Below, in pieces: positions 1 through 11,494 of a stretch of DNA of 30,153 bases. Below the pieces are notes generated by a model. It worked only from the letters and a program-made list of their open reading frames with translations. It was not told the origin of the DNA and did not search any database. Numbering within the stretch: the stretch's first letter is position 1; every line of letters starts with the position of its first letter. The position numbers and the translations under genes were made by a program. This DNA is from DATILI01 sp035476635 (GTDB lineage: Bacteria > Pseudomonadota > Gammaproteobacteria > Burkholderiales > Burkholderiaceae_C): NCBI GenBank assembly GCA_035476635.1, contig DATILI010000142.1, positions 1 to 30,153 on the forward strand, in the 5' to 3' direction.

Positions 1-2902
1 AGTACAGCAGCAGTTCCTGGCGCTGCAGGCCCTGGCGCAGGTCGGCCTCCAGCGCAGAACGCGCGCTGACGGCCGCCTGCATGTCCGGGTCGAAGAAGCA
101 CAGCGTGTTGCGCCCGGCCGCCTTGGCCTGGTACATGGCCATGTCCGCGCGCTTGAGCAGGTCGTCCACGCTTTGCGAGGCGCCGCAAAACAAGACGATC
201 CCCACGCTGGGCGTACTGTGGTGCTCAGCGCCCTCCAGGGCATACGGCTGATTCAGCGCGATCAGGATTTTCTCGCCGACCCAGCCGGCTTCGGTGGTGG
301 CTTCTTCGGCGTCCAGGCTCAGGTTCTCCACCATGACGACAAACTCGTCGCCGCCAAAGCGCGCCACCGTGTCGGATTCGCGAATGCAGGTCACCAGGCG
401 CTGCGCCACCTGCTCCAGCAGCCGGTCGCCCATGTCGTGGCCCAGCGTGTCGTTCAGGTCCTTGAAGTTGTCCAGGTCGATGAACAGCAAGGCACCGTGG
501 CTTTCACTGCGTCCGCTGGCCGCCACCGCGTGCTGCAGGCGGTCCAGCAGCAGCCGCCGGTTGGGCAGGTTGGTCAGTGAGTCGAAGAAAGCCAGGCGCT
601 CGATTTCCTGTTCGGCGCGCTTGCGCGCGGTAATGTCGCGCGCCACGCCCAGCACACCCGTGACCCGCCCCTCGGCATCGCGGATCGGTGTCTTGATGGT
701 TTCGAACATGCCGCGGTAGCCGTTCTCCGCGTAGGTCAGCCATTCCTCGTAGGTTTCGGAGTGGCCCGTCTCCATGACGCGGCGGTCCTGCGCGCGAAAG
801 ATGTCGGCCATCTCGTGCGGGTTCAGATCATGGTCGGTCTTGCCGAGAATGTCGGCCTCCTTGGCGCCGAAGAAGCGCTCGCTCTCGGGGTTGACCGACA
901 GATAGACGCCCTCTGCATCTTTCAGGAACACCATGTCCGGAATCGCTCGCACCAGCGCGCTCAGACGGGCCTGGTTTTCCGCAAGCGCCAACTCCATGTA
1001 CTTGCGCTCCGTGGTATCCGTGGCGAACACCACCACGCCGACCACTTCACCACGCGAGTTGCGCTCCGGAATCATCGAGGTGTGGCGGTAGTGGATCTTG
1101 CCGGCCGAGTGCTGGACCTGGTTTTCAAACACCACCTGCTCGCCTGCCAGCGCGCGCTGCATCATCGGCGCCATGCGGTCGTAGCGCTCCGGTGTCACCA
1201 GCCCCTGCAGGGTGCGCCCGACGATTTCATCCACCGGCCGGCCGAACCAATCGGCATGGGCCTGGTTCACGAAGAGAAAGCGCAGGCTGCGATCCAGACG
1301 CGACACACCGCCCGGCACGTGCAGCAAGATGGTGGCCAGCTCCGATTCCTTCTCATGCACCAACGCCTCGGCGCGCTTGCGCTCGGTCAGGTCCATGTTG
1401 ATGCCGACGATGCCCTGCACCACATCACCCGCGCGAATCGGCGCTTGCAGGCTGTAGTAGGTGCGCACCTGGCCGTCAACCAGGTATTCCACTTCCCGCT
1501 GCACCAGTTCGCCGGCCATGGCCCGGCGGTTGTTGTCGCGCCAGCGCGCCAAGTCTTCCGGCAGCGCTTCGGCCTCGTCCAGCAGTTGCCCCAGCCGGGG
1601 CCCGCGCCGCCGCACCGACGCCAGGTTCTCCAGCACCAGCCGGCCTTCGGGATCGCGCACCCAGATTTCCAGCGGGAGGTGGTCGATCATGGTGCGCATC
1701 AGCAATGCACCCTTCTTGACTTCCTGTTCAGCGAGCTTTTCATCGGTGATGTCGATTTGCACGCCGTCCCAGGCAATACCCCGGTCTTCGAGTTGGCGCG
1801 GCGCCGAGCACATGCGAAACCAGCGCAACTGGCCATCGGCGCGGCGCACGCGCACCACCACGTCAAACGCCTTCAGGCTGGCCGCCGAATCGCGCACGGC
1901 GTCGCGCAGCAAGTGCTGGTCCTCGTCGACGATCTGGCCGAACAGCAGGCGGTGGTCGCGCAGGACATCCTCCGCGCGCAAACCGTTCATATGCTCCACG
2001 GCCTCGCTGACGTGTGTGAAGCGCACCGAGCCGTCCCAGCCGCGCACGACCTGGTAGACCACGCAGTTGGGCAGATGGTCGCTCAGTGCGCGCAGCCGGG
2101 CCTCGCTGTCGCGCAACTGGCTCTCGGAGCGGCGCGCATGTTCGTAGGGCAGGCGGATGTTCGACAAAAACGTGGCCCAGTAGACCAGGGCGTACGCCGC
2201 CAGCGTGTAGGCATGGCCGACGATGTTGCGGAAGTCCAAGCCTGCCTTGCCCGAAGAAAATGCAACTTCGGCCAGGCCCATGGCCAGGCACGACACGGCC
2301 AGCAGATAGTCGCGCGCCTGGCCGCTTGCCCCGGCCCGGCGCCAGAACACAAAGACCAAGAACAGGCTCATGGCACCCAACCCGTATTCGTACCCGGTCA
2401 TGAGTGCGCCGCCGGCAAGCCCCTGCGCAAACGCCGGCTCCAGCCAGTCCTGGTGCCCCCCGCCAACCCAGACCAGCAGCGCCGACACCAGGCCGCCGGC
2501 GAGTAGCCAGGTACGGCGCGACCGCGGCAGCAACACGTCGAATGCCACCAGGCCCATGGCCGCGATCCCGACGCAGCGGCCCACCAGCCAGAAAAAATAC
2601 GCGCTCAGCAGTAGGTTCGCCAGGCCGCACGCCGCGACGATGAGAAAACCGCAAACCAGGATATTGGCGGCCCTGGAATCCTGCGCATCGAAGCTGTGCC
2701 AGGAGACCGTGACCACCAGCACCGCGGCGATGACCGTGCACAGCTCAAGCACCAAGCGCAGCGCCGGCATGGCACCCGGCGCCTGGGCCAAGGGGCCGGG
2801 GACCGGCAGCACAAGCACCGCGACAAGCGCAGCCACAGCCAGGACGGCGGCAGCGATCGCCGCGTCCCTGGCTTCGGTCGCCTGCGCGTATTGTTCCTTC
2901 AT
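1..2902 (-). CDS. Membrane PAS-GGDEF-EAL cyclic-di-GMP signalling protein (3' end outside window)
   Basis: The frame is open for 967 codons from an ATG at 2902 (GGAG six bases upstream) to the window edge. Residues about 15-250 hold some seven hydrophobic helices resembling MASE3/MASE4-type sensor domains. Four PAS-like repeats follow (about 270-390, 395-510, 515-635, 640-765), three of them ending in the usual D-[IMT]-T-[EA]-[RK]-K linker. A GGDEF domain starts near 771, with an intact GGDEF active site at 850-854 and an upstream RESD inhibitory-site motif (RxxD) five residues before it. The last visible residues (LEADLRQGL..QELLLY) match the beginning of an EAL phosphodiesterase domain, so the full protein is probably a bifunctional synthase/hydrolase. 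The intact GGDEF implies diguanylate cyclase activity; EAL competence cannot be judged. The ligand of the PAS domains is unknown. It is separated by about 90 bases from acnA, which lies upstream in the same direction. Confidence 0.93.
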   Translation of the reverse strand, partial: MKEQYAQATEARDAAIAAAVLAVAALVAVLVLPVPGPLAQAPGAMPALRLVLELCTVIAAVLVVTVSWHSFDAQDSRAANILVCGFLIVAACGLANLLLSAYFFWLVGRCVGIAAMGLVAFDVLLPRSRRTWLLAGGLVSALLVWVGGGHQDWLEPAFAQGLAGGALMTGYEYGLGAMSLFLVFVFWRRAGASGQARDYLLAVSCLAMGLAEVAFSSGKAGLDFRNIVGHAYTLAAYALVYWATFLSNIRLPYEHARRSESQLRDSEARLRALSDHLPNCVVYQVVRGWDGSVRFTHVSEAVEHMNGLRAEDVLRDHRLLFGQIVDEDQHLLRDAVRDSAASLKAFDVVVRVRRADGQLRWFRMCSAPRQLEDRGIAWDGVQIDITDEKLAEQEVKKGALLMRTMIDHLPLEIWVRDPEGRLVLENLASVRRRGPRLGQLLDEAEALPEDLARWRDNNRRAMAGELVQREVEYLVDGQVRTYYSLQAPIRAGDVVQGIVGINMDLTERKRAEALVHEKESELATILLHVPGGVSRLDRSLRFLFVNQAHADWFGRPVDEIVGRTLQGLVTPERYDRMAPMMQRALAGEQVVFENQVQHSAGKIHYRHTSMIPERNSRGEVVGVVVFATDTTERKYMELALAENQARLSALVRAIPDMVFLKDAEGVYLSVNPESERFFGAKEADILGKTDHDLNPHEMADIFRAQDRRVMETGHSETYEEWLTYAENGYRGMFETIKTPIRDAEGRVTGVLGVARDITARKRAEQEIERLAFFDSLTNLPNRRLLLDRLQHAVAASGRSESHGALLFIDLDNFKDLNDTLGHDMGDRLLEQVAQRLVTCIRESDTVARFGGDEFVVMVENLSLDAEEATTEAGWVGEKILIALNQPYALEGAEHHSTPSVGIVLFCGASQSVDDLLKRADMAMYQAKAAGRNTLCFFDPDMQAAVSARSALEADLRQGLQRQELLLY

Positions 2903-2991
2903 CCAGTCTCCGCTAACGGACAGCCCTCGCACCCGAGGCCAGTGTATCGGGGAACCGACGCTGCAGACCTTAGCGCAGACCCTGCTTGTGC

Positions 2992-5898
<2,907 letters not shown>

Positions 5899-5922
5899 GT
5901 TGGGCTCCCGGGGAATTGTGGT

Positions 5923-5964
5923 GGGCAATTATTGCCCCGCCCCCGGTTTTGCGCACCAGCGCAA
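5923..5964. promoter_or_regulatory. Inverted repeats upstream of acnA
   Basis: The region before acnA contains GGGCAA-TTA-TTGCCC at 5923-5937 and TTGCGC-ACCA-GCGCAA at 5949-5964, plus another GGCAAT about 10 bases further on. They lie between the stop of the upstream membrane-protein gene and the acnA start, where a promoter or operator is expected. Neither is followed by a T-run on the minus strand, so they do not look like terminators. Which protein binds them, if any, is not known. Confidence 0.35.
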
Positions 5965-5981
5965 GGATTTGTTGGCAATAG

Positions 5982-6389
5982 TTACCAGGCTGGCACGGCC
6001 TGCGCCTGGCGGCGCAGCCCGGTCCACTCCAGTTCGGCCAGCACCGCAACCGCCAGCGCCTGCACCACGATGTAGATCTTGCCCAGCAGGGTCGGCGCCA
6101 GCGCGGCGCTGGACAAGAGCAGCAGGCAGGCCAGCGCCCAGGCGGCGTTGCCGGCGACCAAGGTCCAGACCAGCGGCCTGGGCATCGGGTCGCAGGTGGA
6201 AATGAACGCCGCCAATGCGACATAGCCCAGCAGCAGCAGGCCCGAGCCGACCAGCAAAGCGCGCGGCAAGCCCAGCAAATCAGACAGATAGCCGGCCAGC
6301 ATCAGGTGCAGCAGGCTGGACGCGAGGCCCGATGCGGCATCGGCGCGGATCACGTTGCGCAGGAAGTTGGGGGAGGACAGCAGCGACAT
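5982..6389 (-). CDS. Four-helix integral membrane protein, function unknown
   Basis: This 135-residue protein has four predicted membrane helices (about residues 18-38, 42-62, 72-97, 103-125) and almost no soluble part. The ATG at 6389 is preceded by AAGGAG at six bases; a GTG one codon upstream is too close to that ribosome site. It resembles uncharacterised small membrane proteins of proteobacteria that end in an AELE-x-x-GLRR-like stretch. It is divergent from an XRE-family regulator, and a perfect palindrome lies between the two genes, so regulation by that neighbour is likely. It is read in the same direction as acnA, about 80 bases upstream of it. No enzymatic motif is visible and I assign no function. 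Confidence 0.8.
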   Translation of the reverse strand: MSLLSSPNFLRNVIRADAASGLASSLLHLMLAGYLSDLLGLPRALLVGSGLLLLGYVALAAFISTCDPMPRPLVWTLVAGNAAWALACLLLLSSAALAPTLLGKIYIVVQALAVAVLAELEWTGLRRQAQAVPAW

Positions 6390-6451
6390 CACAGACTCCT
6401 TGGGTTGGTTGATGCAGGCCCGTATGTTTGCCTTGCCGCTGCGCCGCGTCG

Positions 6452-6468
6452 ATTACCCGCGGGGTAAT
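6452..6468. promoter_or_regulatory. Palindromic operator candidate between the membrane-protein gene and the XRE regulator
   Basis: ATTACCC-GCG-GGGTAAT is a perfect inverted repeat with 7-base arms and a 3-base centre. It lies in the 104-base divergent intergenic region, 26 bases before the preferred start of the regulator. A dimeric helix-turn-helix protein such as the adjacent XRE regulator is the natural candidate to bind it, repressing itself and the divergent gene. The palindrome is seen directly; the binding partner is inferred. Confidence 0.6.
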
Positions 6469-6493
6469 GAACAAAAGGCCGGATTCGCCTACG

Positions 6494-7336
6494 ATGCAGG
6501 CCATGACTGCCACCGCCTACAACCCATCCAGGTCTTCCCGCGCAACACCCCGGCCGTTCGGCGAGCACCTGCGCCACTGGCGCCAGCATCGGCGCCTGAG
6601 CCAGCTTGACCTGGCGCAGGAAGCCGATATTTCCACGCGCCACCTGAGCTTTGTGGAAACCGGGCGCTCGGTGCCCAGCCGCGAGATGGTGTTGCGCCTG
6701 TCGGAGCGGCTGGACATCCCCTTGCGCGAACGCAACGCCTTGCTGGTCGCGGCTGGCTACGCGCCGATGTACCGCGAGCGCATGCTGGACGATCCGGCGC
6801 TGGCCTCGGCGCGCCAGGCGGTGGAGCTGATCCTGAAAAGCCACGAGCCCTTCCCCGCGATGGCGCTGGACCGGCACTGGAACCTGTTGGCCGCCAATGC
6901 CGCCCTGCCCCATCTCCTGGCTGGCGCCGACCCCGAACTGACCAAGCCGCCGATCAACGTGTTGCGCCTGAGCCTGCACCCCAAAGGCCTGGCCCCGAAG
7001 ATCGTGAACCTGGCGCAGTGGCGCAACCACCTGTTCGAGCGCCTGCGCCAGCAAGTCGCCAGCACGGCCGACCCGGTGCTGGCGGATCTGCTCGAAGAGC
7101 TGCGCGGCTATCCGATGCCGGAAGGCGCGGCCGACCTGCACCTGGACGGCGAGCATCTGGGCGTGGTGCTTCCGCTTCAATTCCAGACCACGCATGGCGT
7201 TCTGAGTTTCATCAGCACCGCCACCATCTTCGGCACGCCGATCGATGTGACCTTGCAGGAGCTGATGCTCGAAACCTTCTTTCCGGCCGACGCCTTCACC
7301 GGCGAAGTCCTGCGCAAGATGCTGTCGCCCGTGTGA
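6494..7336 (+). CDS. XRE-family transcriptional regulator with MmyB-like ligand-binding domain
   Basis: A protein of about 280 residues. An N-terminal helix-turn-helix of the XRE type (residues about 25-80, with RRLSQLDLAQEADISTRHLS and VETGRSVPS) is followed by a C-terminal domain typical of MmyB-like regulators (FPAMALDRHWNLLAANAA, and a late beta-rich part with STATIFGTPIDVTLQEL). That domain is thought to bind a small hydrophobic ligand. The frame is open from 6428. ATG codons at 6467, 6494 and 6503 are possible; 6494 is preferred because a GGA sits about ten bases upstream and the 6467 start would overlap the palindrome. It is divergent from a four-helix membrane protein and 60 bases before a molybdopterin oxidoreductase in the same direction. 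Either could be its target; the shared palindrome favours the membrane protein. Confidence 0.9.
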   Translation: MQAMTATAYNPSRSSRATPRPFGEHLRHWRQHRRLSQLDLAQEADISTRHLSFVETGRSVPSREMVLRLSERLDIPLRERNALLVAAGYAPMYRERMLDDPALASARQAVELILKSHEPFPAMALDRHWNLLAANAALPHLLAGADPELTKPPINVLRLSLHPKGLAPKIVNLAQWRNHLFERLRQQVASTADPVLADLLEELRGYPMPEGAADLHLDGEHLGVVLPLQFQTTHGVLSFISTATIFGTPIDVTLQELMLETFFPADAFTGEVLRKMLSPV

Positions 7337-7396
7337 TCGCCCAGGCGCCTTGCTTCACGCACGATGCAGGCAGTGCAAAAGATTGGAGCCCACCGC

Positions 7397-9634
7397 ATGA
7401 ACACCGTCGCAACAGAAACCACCACCCACCACCGCATCTGCCCCTTGTGCGAGGCCTGCTGCGGCCTGGAGCTCAAGGTGGCGGACGGCAAGGTCGTGAG
7501 TGTGCGCGGCCATGACGCCGATGTCTTCAGCGCCGGCTACATCTGCCCCAAGGGCGTGGCGCTCAAGGACCTGCACGAAGACCCAGACCGGCTGCGCACG
7601 CCATTGATCAAGCGCAACGGCGCGTTCGTCGCGGCCAGCTGGAACGAGGCCTTTGCCGAAATCGAGCGCCGCCTGCCGTCGATCCTGGCCGCGCACGGCC
7701 GCGATGCCGCCGCGCTGAGCGTCGGCAACCCCTCGGCGCACAAGATCGGCCTGCTGCTCTATTTTTCGCGCCTGGCCAAGGCACTGGGCAGCCGCAATGT
7801 GTTCTCCGCCTCGACCTTGGACCAGATGCCCAAGCAACTGTCTTGCGGCCTGATGTTCGGCCACTGGCTCAGCATCCCGGTGCCCGACATTGCACGCTGC
7901 GATTTCCTGCTGTTGCTGGGCGCCAACCCGCTGGCCAGCAACGGCAGCCTGTGGACCGTTCCCGATTTCAAGGGCAAGGCCCGGGCCATGCAGGCGCGCG
8001 GCGGCAAGCTGGTGGTCATCGACCCGCGCCGCACGGAAACCGCGGCCATGGCCGATGCACACCACTTCATCCGACCCGGCGGCGACGTATTCCTGCTGCT
8101 GGGCATGGTCCATACCCTGTTCGACGAGAAACTGGTGCGGCTTGGGCGCATGGCCGACTTCGTGAATGGCGTGGATGCGCTGCAAGCGGCCGTGCAGCCG
8201 TTTTCCGCAGAGGCCGTGGCCGCGCGCTGCGGCCTTGCGGCGCCGCAGATCCGCAGCCTGGCACGAACGCTCGCCGGCACGGCCCGTGCCGCGGTCTATG
8301 GCCGCCTGGGCACCTGCACGCAGGAGTACGGAACCCTCGCCAGCTGGCTGGTCGATGTACTCAATGCGCTGACCGGCCATCTCGACGAACCCGGCGGCGC
8401 GATGTTCCCCAAGGCCGCGGCCTTTGCCAACAACACGGCCGGCAAGCCCGGCAGCGGGCGTGGCATCGTGACCGGGCGCCACAAGAGCCGCGTCAGCGGC
8501 GCGCCGGAAGTCTTCGGCGAGTTGCCCATGACCTGCCTGGCCGAGGAGATCGAGACACCCGGCGAAGGCAAGGTGCGCGCGCTGATCACCGTGGCGAGCA
8601 ACCCAGTGCTGTCTTCGCCCAATGGTGCGCGCCTGGCCCGGGCGCTGGATCAGCTGGACTTCATGGTCAGCATGGACATCTATCTCAACGAAACCTCGCG
8701 CCATGCCGATGTCATCCTGCCGGGCCTCTCGCCGCTGGAAGAACTGCACTATGACGTGGCGTTCCCGCAGTTTTCCTGGCGCAACCATGCACGCTACAGT
8801 GCGCCGGTGTTCGCGCGCGACGCTGATGCGCGCGCTGCGCCCGCGGAGTGGGAAACGCTGCTCAAGCTGGCCGCCATCGCCCGCGGACAGGGCGCAGGCA
8901 TGGATGCGCACCAGCTCGACGACGAAAACTTCGCCGAGGACGCCAAGAAGCTCTTCGGCGACGCCGCCGCGGCAGTGACGGCCGCCACCGCACACCTGAA
9001 GGGCCCCGAACGCCTGCTGGACCTTAGCCTGCGCACCGGCCCGTATGGCGACCAGTTCGGCCGCAATCCCGAGGGCATCAACCTCGATCGCCTCAAGGCC
9101 GCTCCCGCCGGCATCGACCTGGGCGAGCTTTCGCCACGCATCCCCGAAATGCTGCGCACTCCCTCGGGCCTGATCGAACTGGCGCCGGCTTCACTGCTGG
9201 CCGATTTGCAGCGGCCGGCGCAGGACCTGGCCCGCGCCGTGCCGGAGATGGTGATCGTCGGCCGGCGCGATGTGCGTTCCAACAACAGCTGGATGCACAA
9301 CCTGCCGATCCTGGCCAAGGGCCCGCAGCGCTGCACGGCGCTCGTGAACCCTGCCGACGCGCAACGCCTGGGCCTGGCCGACGGCGCCCTCGCGCGGATC
9401 AGCCGCAAGGGCCGCAGCATCGAAGCCCAGGTACAAATCAGCGAGGAGATGATGCCTGGCGTGGTGAGCCTGCCGCACGGCTGGGGGCACGATCTGCCGG
9501 GCGCGAAGCTGCAGCTGGCAGCCGAGCGGCCTGGCGTCAACCTGAACGCGCTCCTGGATGAAGACTGGCGCGACCCGCTGTCGGGCAACGCCGTGCTCAG
9601 CGGCGTGCCGGTGGAGCTGTGCGCCGTGCCCTAA
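7397..9634 (+). CDS. Molybdopterin-dependent oxidoreductase, DMSO reductase family, substrate unknown
   Basis: A 745-residue protein. It begins with a [4Fe-4S] binding motif (C15, C18, C22 in CPLCEACC and C50 in ICPKG), continues through the molybdopterin oxidoreductase core, and ends with a molybdopterin-dinucleotide-binding domain (about 625-740, with GRRDVRSNNSWMHN and LPHGWGHD). No twin-arginine signal or membrane segment is seen, so it is probably cytoplasmic. The start at 7397 has GGAG about nine bases upstream; an ATG at 7364 is less likely. At the place where formate dehydrogenases carry the Mo-binding Cys or selenocysteine, the sequence reads STLDQMPK, suggesting Asp142 (by-eye alignment). 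No electron-transfer subunit gene lies next to it; downstream is a convergent CorC-type gene only 12 bases away. It is sometimes annotated as formate-dehydrogenase-like, but the substrate cannot be read from the sequence. Confidence 0.92.
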   Translation: MNTVATETTTHHRICPLCEACCGLELKVADGKVVSVRGHDADVFSAGYICPKGVALKDLHEDPDRLRTPLIKRNGAFVAASWNEAFAEIERRLPSILAAHGRDAAALSVGNPSAHKIGLLLYFSRLAKALGSRNVFSASTLDQMPKQLSCGLMFGHWLSIPVPDIARCDFLLLLGANPLASNGSLWTVPDFKGKARAMQARGGKLVVIDPRRTETAAMADAHHFIRPGGDVFLLLGMVHTLFDEKLVRLGRMADFVNGVDALQAAVQPFSAEAVAARCGLAAPQIRSLARTLAGTARAAVYGRLGTCTQEYGTLASWLVDVLNALTGHLDEPGGAMFPKAAAFANNTAGKPGSGRGIVTGRHKSRVSGAPEVFGELPMTCLAEEIETPGEGKVRALITVASNPVLSSPNGARLARALDQLDFMVSMDIYLNETSRHADVILPGLSPLEELHYDVAFPQFSWRNHARYSAPVFARDADARAAPAEWETLLKLAAIARGQGAGMDAHQLDDENFAEDAKKLFGDAAAAVTAATAHLKGPERLLDLSLRTGPYGDQFGRNPEGINLDRLKAAPAGIDLGELSPRIPEMLRTPSGLIELAPASLLADLQRPAQDLARAVPEMVIVGRRDVRSNNSWMHNLPILAKGPQRCTALVNPADAQRLGLADGALARISRKGRSIEAQVQISEEMMPGVVSLPHGWGHDLPGAKLQLAAERPGVNLNALLDEDWRDPLSGNAVLSGVPVELCAVP

Positions 9635-9646
9635 ACACGGGTCACC

Positions 9647-10945
9647 TCAAGCCTCTTCGGCGGCCAGGCGCATGGCCAGCACCTTGTCAATGCGCTTGCC
9701 GTCCAGGTCCACGACCTCGAAGACCCAGCCCGCACACTCGATGCGCTCGCCGGTAGCCGGCAGCTGGCCCGAAACGGACATCAGGAGGCCCGCCACCGTG
9801 TTGTAGCGGCCGCGGTCTTCGTCGGGTAGCTCCTTGATTTCCAGGCGGTTCTTGAACTCCGCCAGGGGCATCACGCCGTCCAGCAGCCAGGAGCCGTCTT
9901 CGCGCTGCGTGGCCCAGGCCTCGGTTTGAGCAGCGGGGCGCAACTCCCCAGTGATGGCTTCAAGCAGGTCGCGCGGGCTCATCAGGCCTTGCACCACGCC
10001 GTACTCGTCGACCACGAACACGAGGCGATCGGACTTGGTGCGAAACTGCTCGAGCAACTCCATGCCACTCAAGGTTTCGGGCACGAATGCCGCCGCCGCC
10101 GCATGCTCCCCGATGCTGCCGGCGTGCTCGGGCCCAAGTTGAAGCAGACGCGTCACGCTGATCACGCCCACCACCTCATCCAGCGAGCCGCGGCAGACCG
10201 GATACCAGGAATGCACATGCCGCTCGCCGGTGCCGGCCAGGCGAAGACTTTGCGCAACGGTATGGGCGGCATCCAGCCACTCCACATCGGCGCGGGGCAC
10301 CATCAGCGAAGTCAACGGCCGGTCGTCCAGCCGGAACACGTTCTGCACCATCTGGTGCTCATGCTGCTCGATCAGGCCGGCGTCCACGCCTTCGATCAGG
10401 CTGGCGGCGATTTCTTCTTCCGTGACCGAGCGCTCGGCCGCGTTGTCCACGCGCAGCAGGGCCAGCACGGCGTGCGTACTCAGCGACAACAGCCGCACAA
10501 AGGGCTTGGCGCCGATTGCCACCCAGGTCATGGGGCGCGCCACCAGGCGCGATACCGTTTCCGGATACAGCTGGCCGATGCGCTTGGGCACGAGCTCGCC
10601 GAAGACGATGGTGATGAAGGTGATGATCGTCACCACCAGCGCAGTGGCAGAAATGCCGGCGGCACGGTCGGGTACGCCCAGCGCTTGCAACCAGCGCGCC
10701 AGGTCGTCGCTGAAGGCTGCTTCGCCGATGATGCCGTTGAGCATGCCGATGGAGGTGATGCCCACCTGCACCGACGAGAGAAATTGCGTGGGATTTTCCA
10801 GCAGCGCCAGCGAGGCCTGCGCCCCCTTGTCACCGCCTTCGGCCATGGCCGCCAACCGCGCCTTGCGGCTGGAAGCCAGCGCCAGTTCGGACATGGCAAA
10901 GACGCCGTTGAGCAAGGTCAACAGCGCGATCAGCAGGTAATCCAT
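9647..10945 (-). CDS. Hemolysin/CorC-type CNNM membrane protein with CBS pair
   Basis: A 432-residue inner-membrane protein. The N-terminal CNNM (DUF21) domain covers about residues 1-185 with hydrophobic helices and the family segments LTLLNGVFAMSELAL and FGELVPKRIG. A CBS-domain pair follows (about 205-335, including LTSLMVPRADVEWLD and VDEYGVVQGLMSPRDLLEAI). The C-terminal CorC_HlyC domain (about 350-430, ending in WVFEVVDLDGKRIDKVL) is complete. Such proteins are linked to magnesium or cobalt efflux and homeostasis, and the name hemolysin is historical. No convincing ribosome site precedes the ATG at 10945, but the first helix begins right there, which supports it. It converges on the molybdopterin oxidoreductase with a 12-base gap. 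Confidence 0.95.
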   Translation of the reverse strand: MDYLLIALLTLLNGVFAMSELALASSRKARLAAMAEGGDKGAQASLALLENPTQFLSSVQVGITSIGMLNGIIGEAAFSDDLARWLQALGVPDRAAGISATALVVTIITFITIVFGELVPKRIGQLYPETVSRLVARPMTWVAIGAKPFVRLLSLSTHAVLALLRVDNAAERSVTEEEIAASLIEGVDAGLIEQHEHQMVQNVFRLDDRPLTSLMVPRADVEWLDAAHTVAQSLRLAGTGERHVHSWYPVCRGSLDEVVGVISVTRLLQLGPEHAGSIGEHAAAAAFVPETLSGMELLEQFRTKSDRLVFVVDEYGVVQGLMSPRDLLEAITGELRPAAQTEAWATQREDGSWLLDGVMPLAEFKNRLEIKELPDEDRGRYNTVAGLLMSVSGQLPATGERIECAGWVFEVVDLDGKRIDKVLAMRLAAEEA

Positions 10946-11014
10946 GTAGCGGGGAGAAGCATCAACACCATGGCAATGTACCGCATGGCGCCAGGGATCC
11001 CCCTGATCTCTAGG

Positions 11015-11461
11015 CTAGGGCTTGGCGACCACCAGCAAAGTCACGATCGCGGCGCCCAGCAGCATCACCAGATACAGCAGGCGGTGCACATCATCCGGTG
11101 GCTTGGGGATCGCCCAGACTTCCTGGAACGGCCTGCCAAAGCTGGAGCGCGCGCGCTCCAGGCGCCGGCGCCCGCCCACGATCGAAATCTGCAGGCGCTT
11201 GACCGCCGCCAGCCCGCTGACGGTGACCGCCCAGGCCAGTACCACCAGCAGCCAGTTCTGCCACCCGCTGTGCGTCAGTTCCGTTGGTGGCTGGTAGGCA
11301 ATGAACAGCAGGGCCGCGAAGAAAGCCATCGCGTAGTTGGTCACCGACCATTGCTGTCGGGTGAACAGGCCGATGTCGGTGACGCAAACCTGGTAAAGCA
11401 AGCGCAGCTCCTCCCGGTCGGATTCTGCGAGGCCTTCAAACTGGGCGGGCATTGATTCCAT
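11015..11461 (-). CDS. Small membrane protein, function unknown
   Basis: This protein of 148 residues (145 if the second ATG at 11452 is used; that start has a GGA five bases upstream, the first has none) has a soluble N-terminal part of about 40 residues. Three hydrophobic helices follow (about residues 43-60, 68-87 and 125-145), with a basic loop GGRRRLERARS between the second and third. The first helix region contains RQQWSVTNYAMAFFAALLF. The arrangement recalls uncharacterised membrane proteins with helices flanking a positively charged loop. It lies upstream of the CorC-type gene in the same direction (about 70 bases apart) and is divergent from apaH with 33 bases between. No family name or function is claimed. 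Confidence 0.75.
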   Translation of the reverse strand: MESMPAQFEGLAESDREELRLLYQVCVTDIGLFTRQQWSVTNYAMAFFAALLFIAYQPPTELTHSGWQNWLLVVLAWAVTVSGLAAVKRLQISIVGGRRRLERARSSFGRPFQEVWAIPKPPDDVHRLLYLVMLLGAAIVTLLVVAKP

Positions 11462-11494
11462 GGGATATTCGCGTGAAGCGAAAATGTAACAACC

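Noticed and set aside
761..2506. A 581-residue open frame on the plus strand
   Set aside because: It is the antisense shadow of the PAS-GGDEF gene, with shadow-type composition and no recognisable domain.
5949..5964. The TTGCGC/GCGCAA hairpin as terminator of the four-helix membrane gene
   Set aside because: The stem is short and no T-run follows it on the minus strand.
7355..8995. A 546-residue minus-strand frame over the molybdopterin enzyme
   Set aside because: The plus-strand gene has clear Fe-S and Mo-cofactor motifs; the antisense frame has none.
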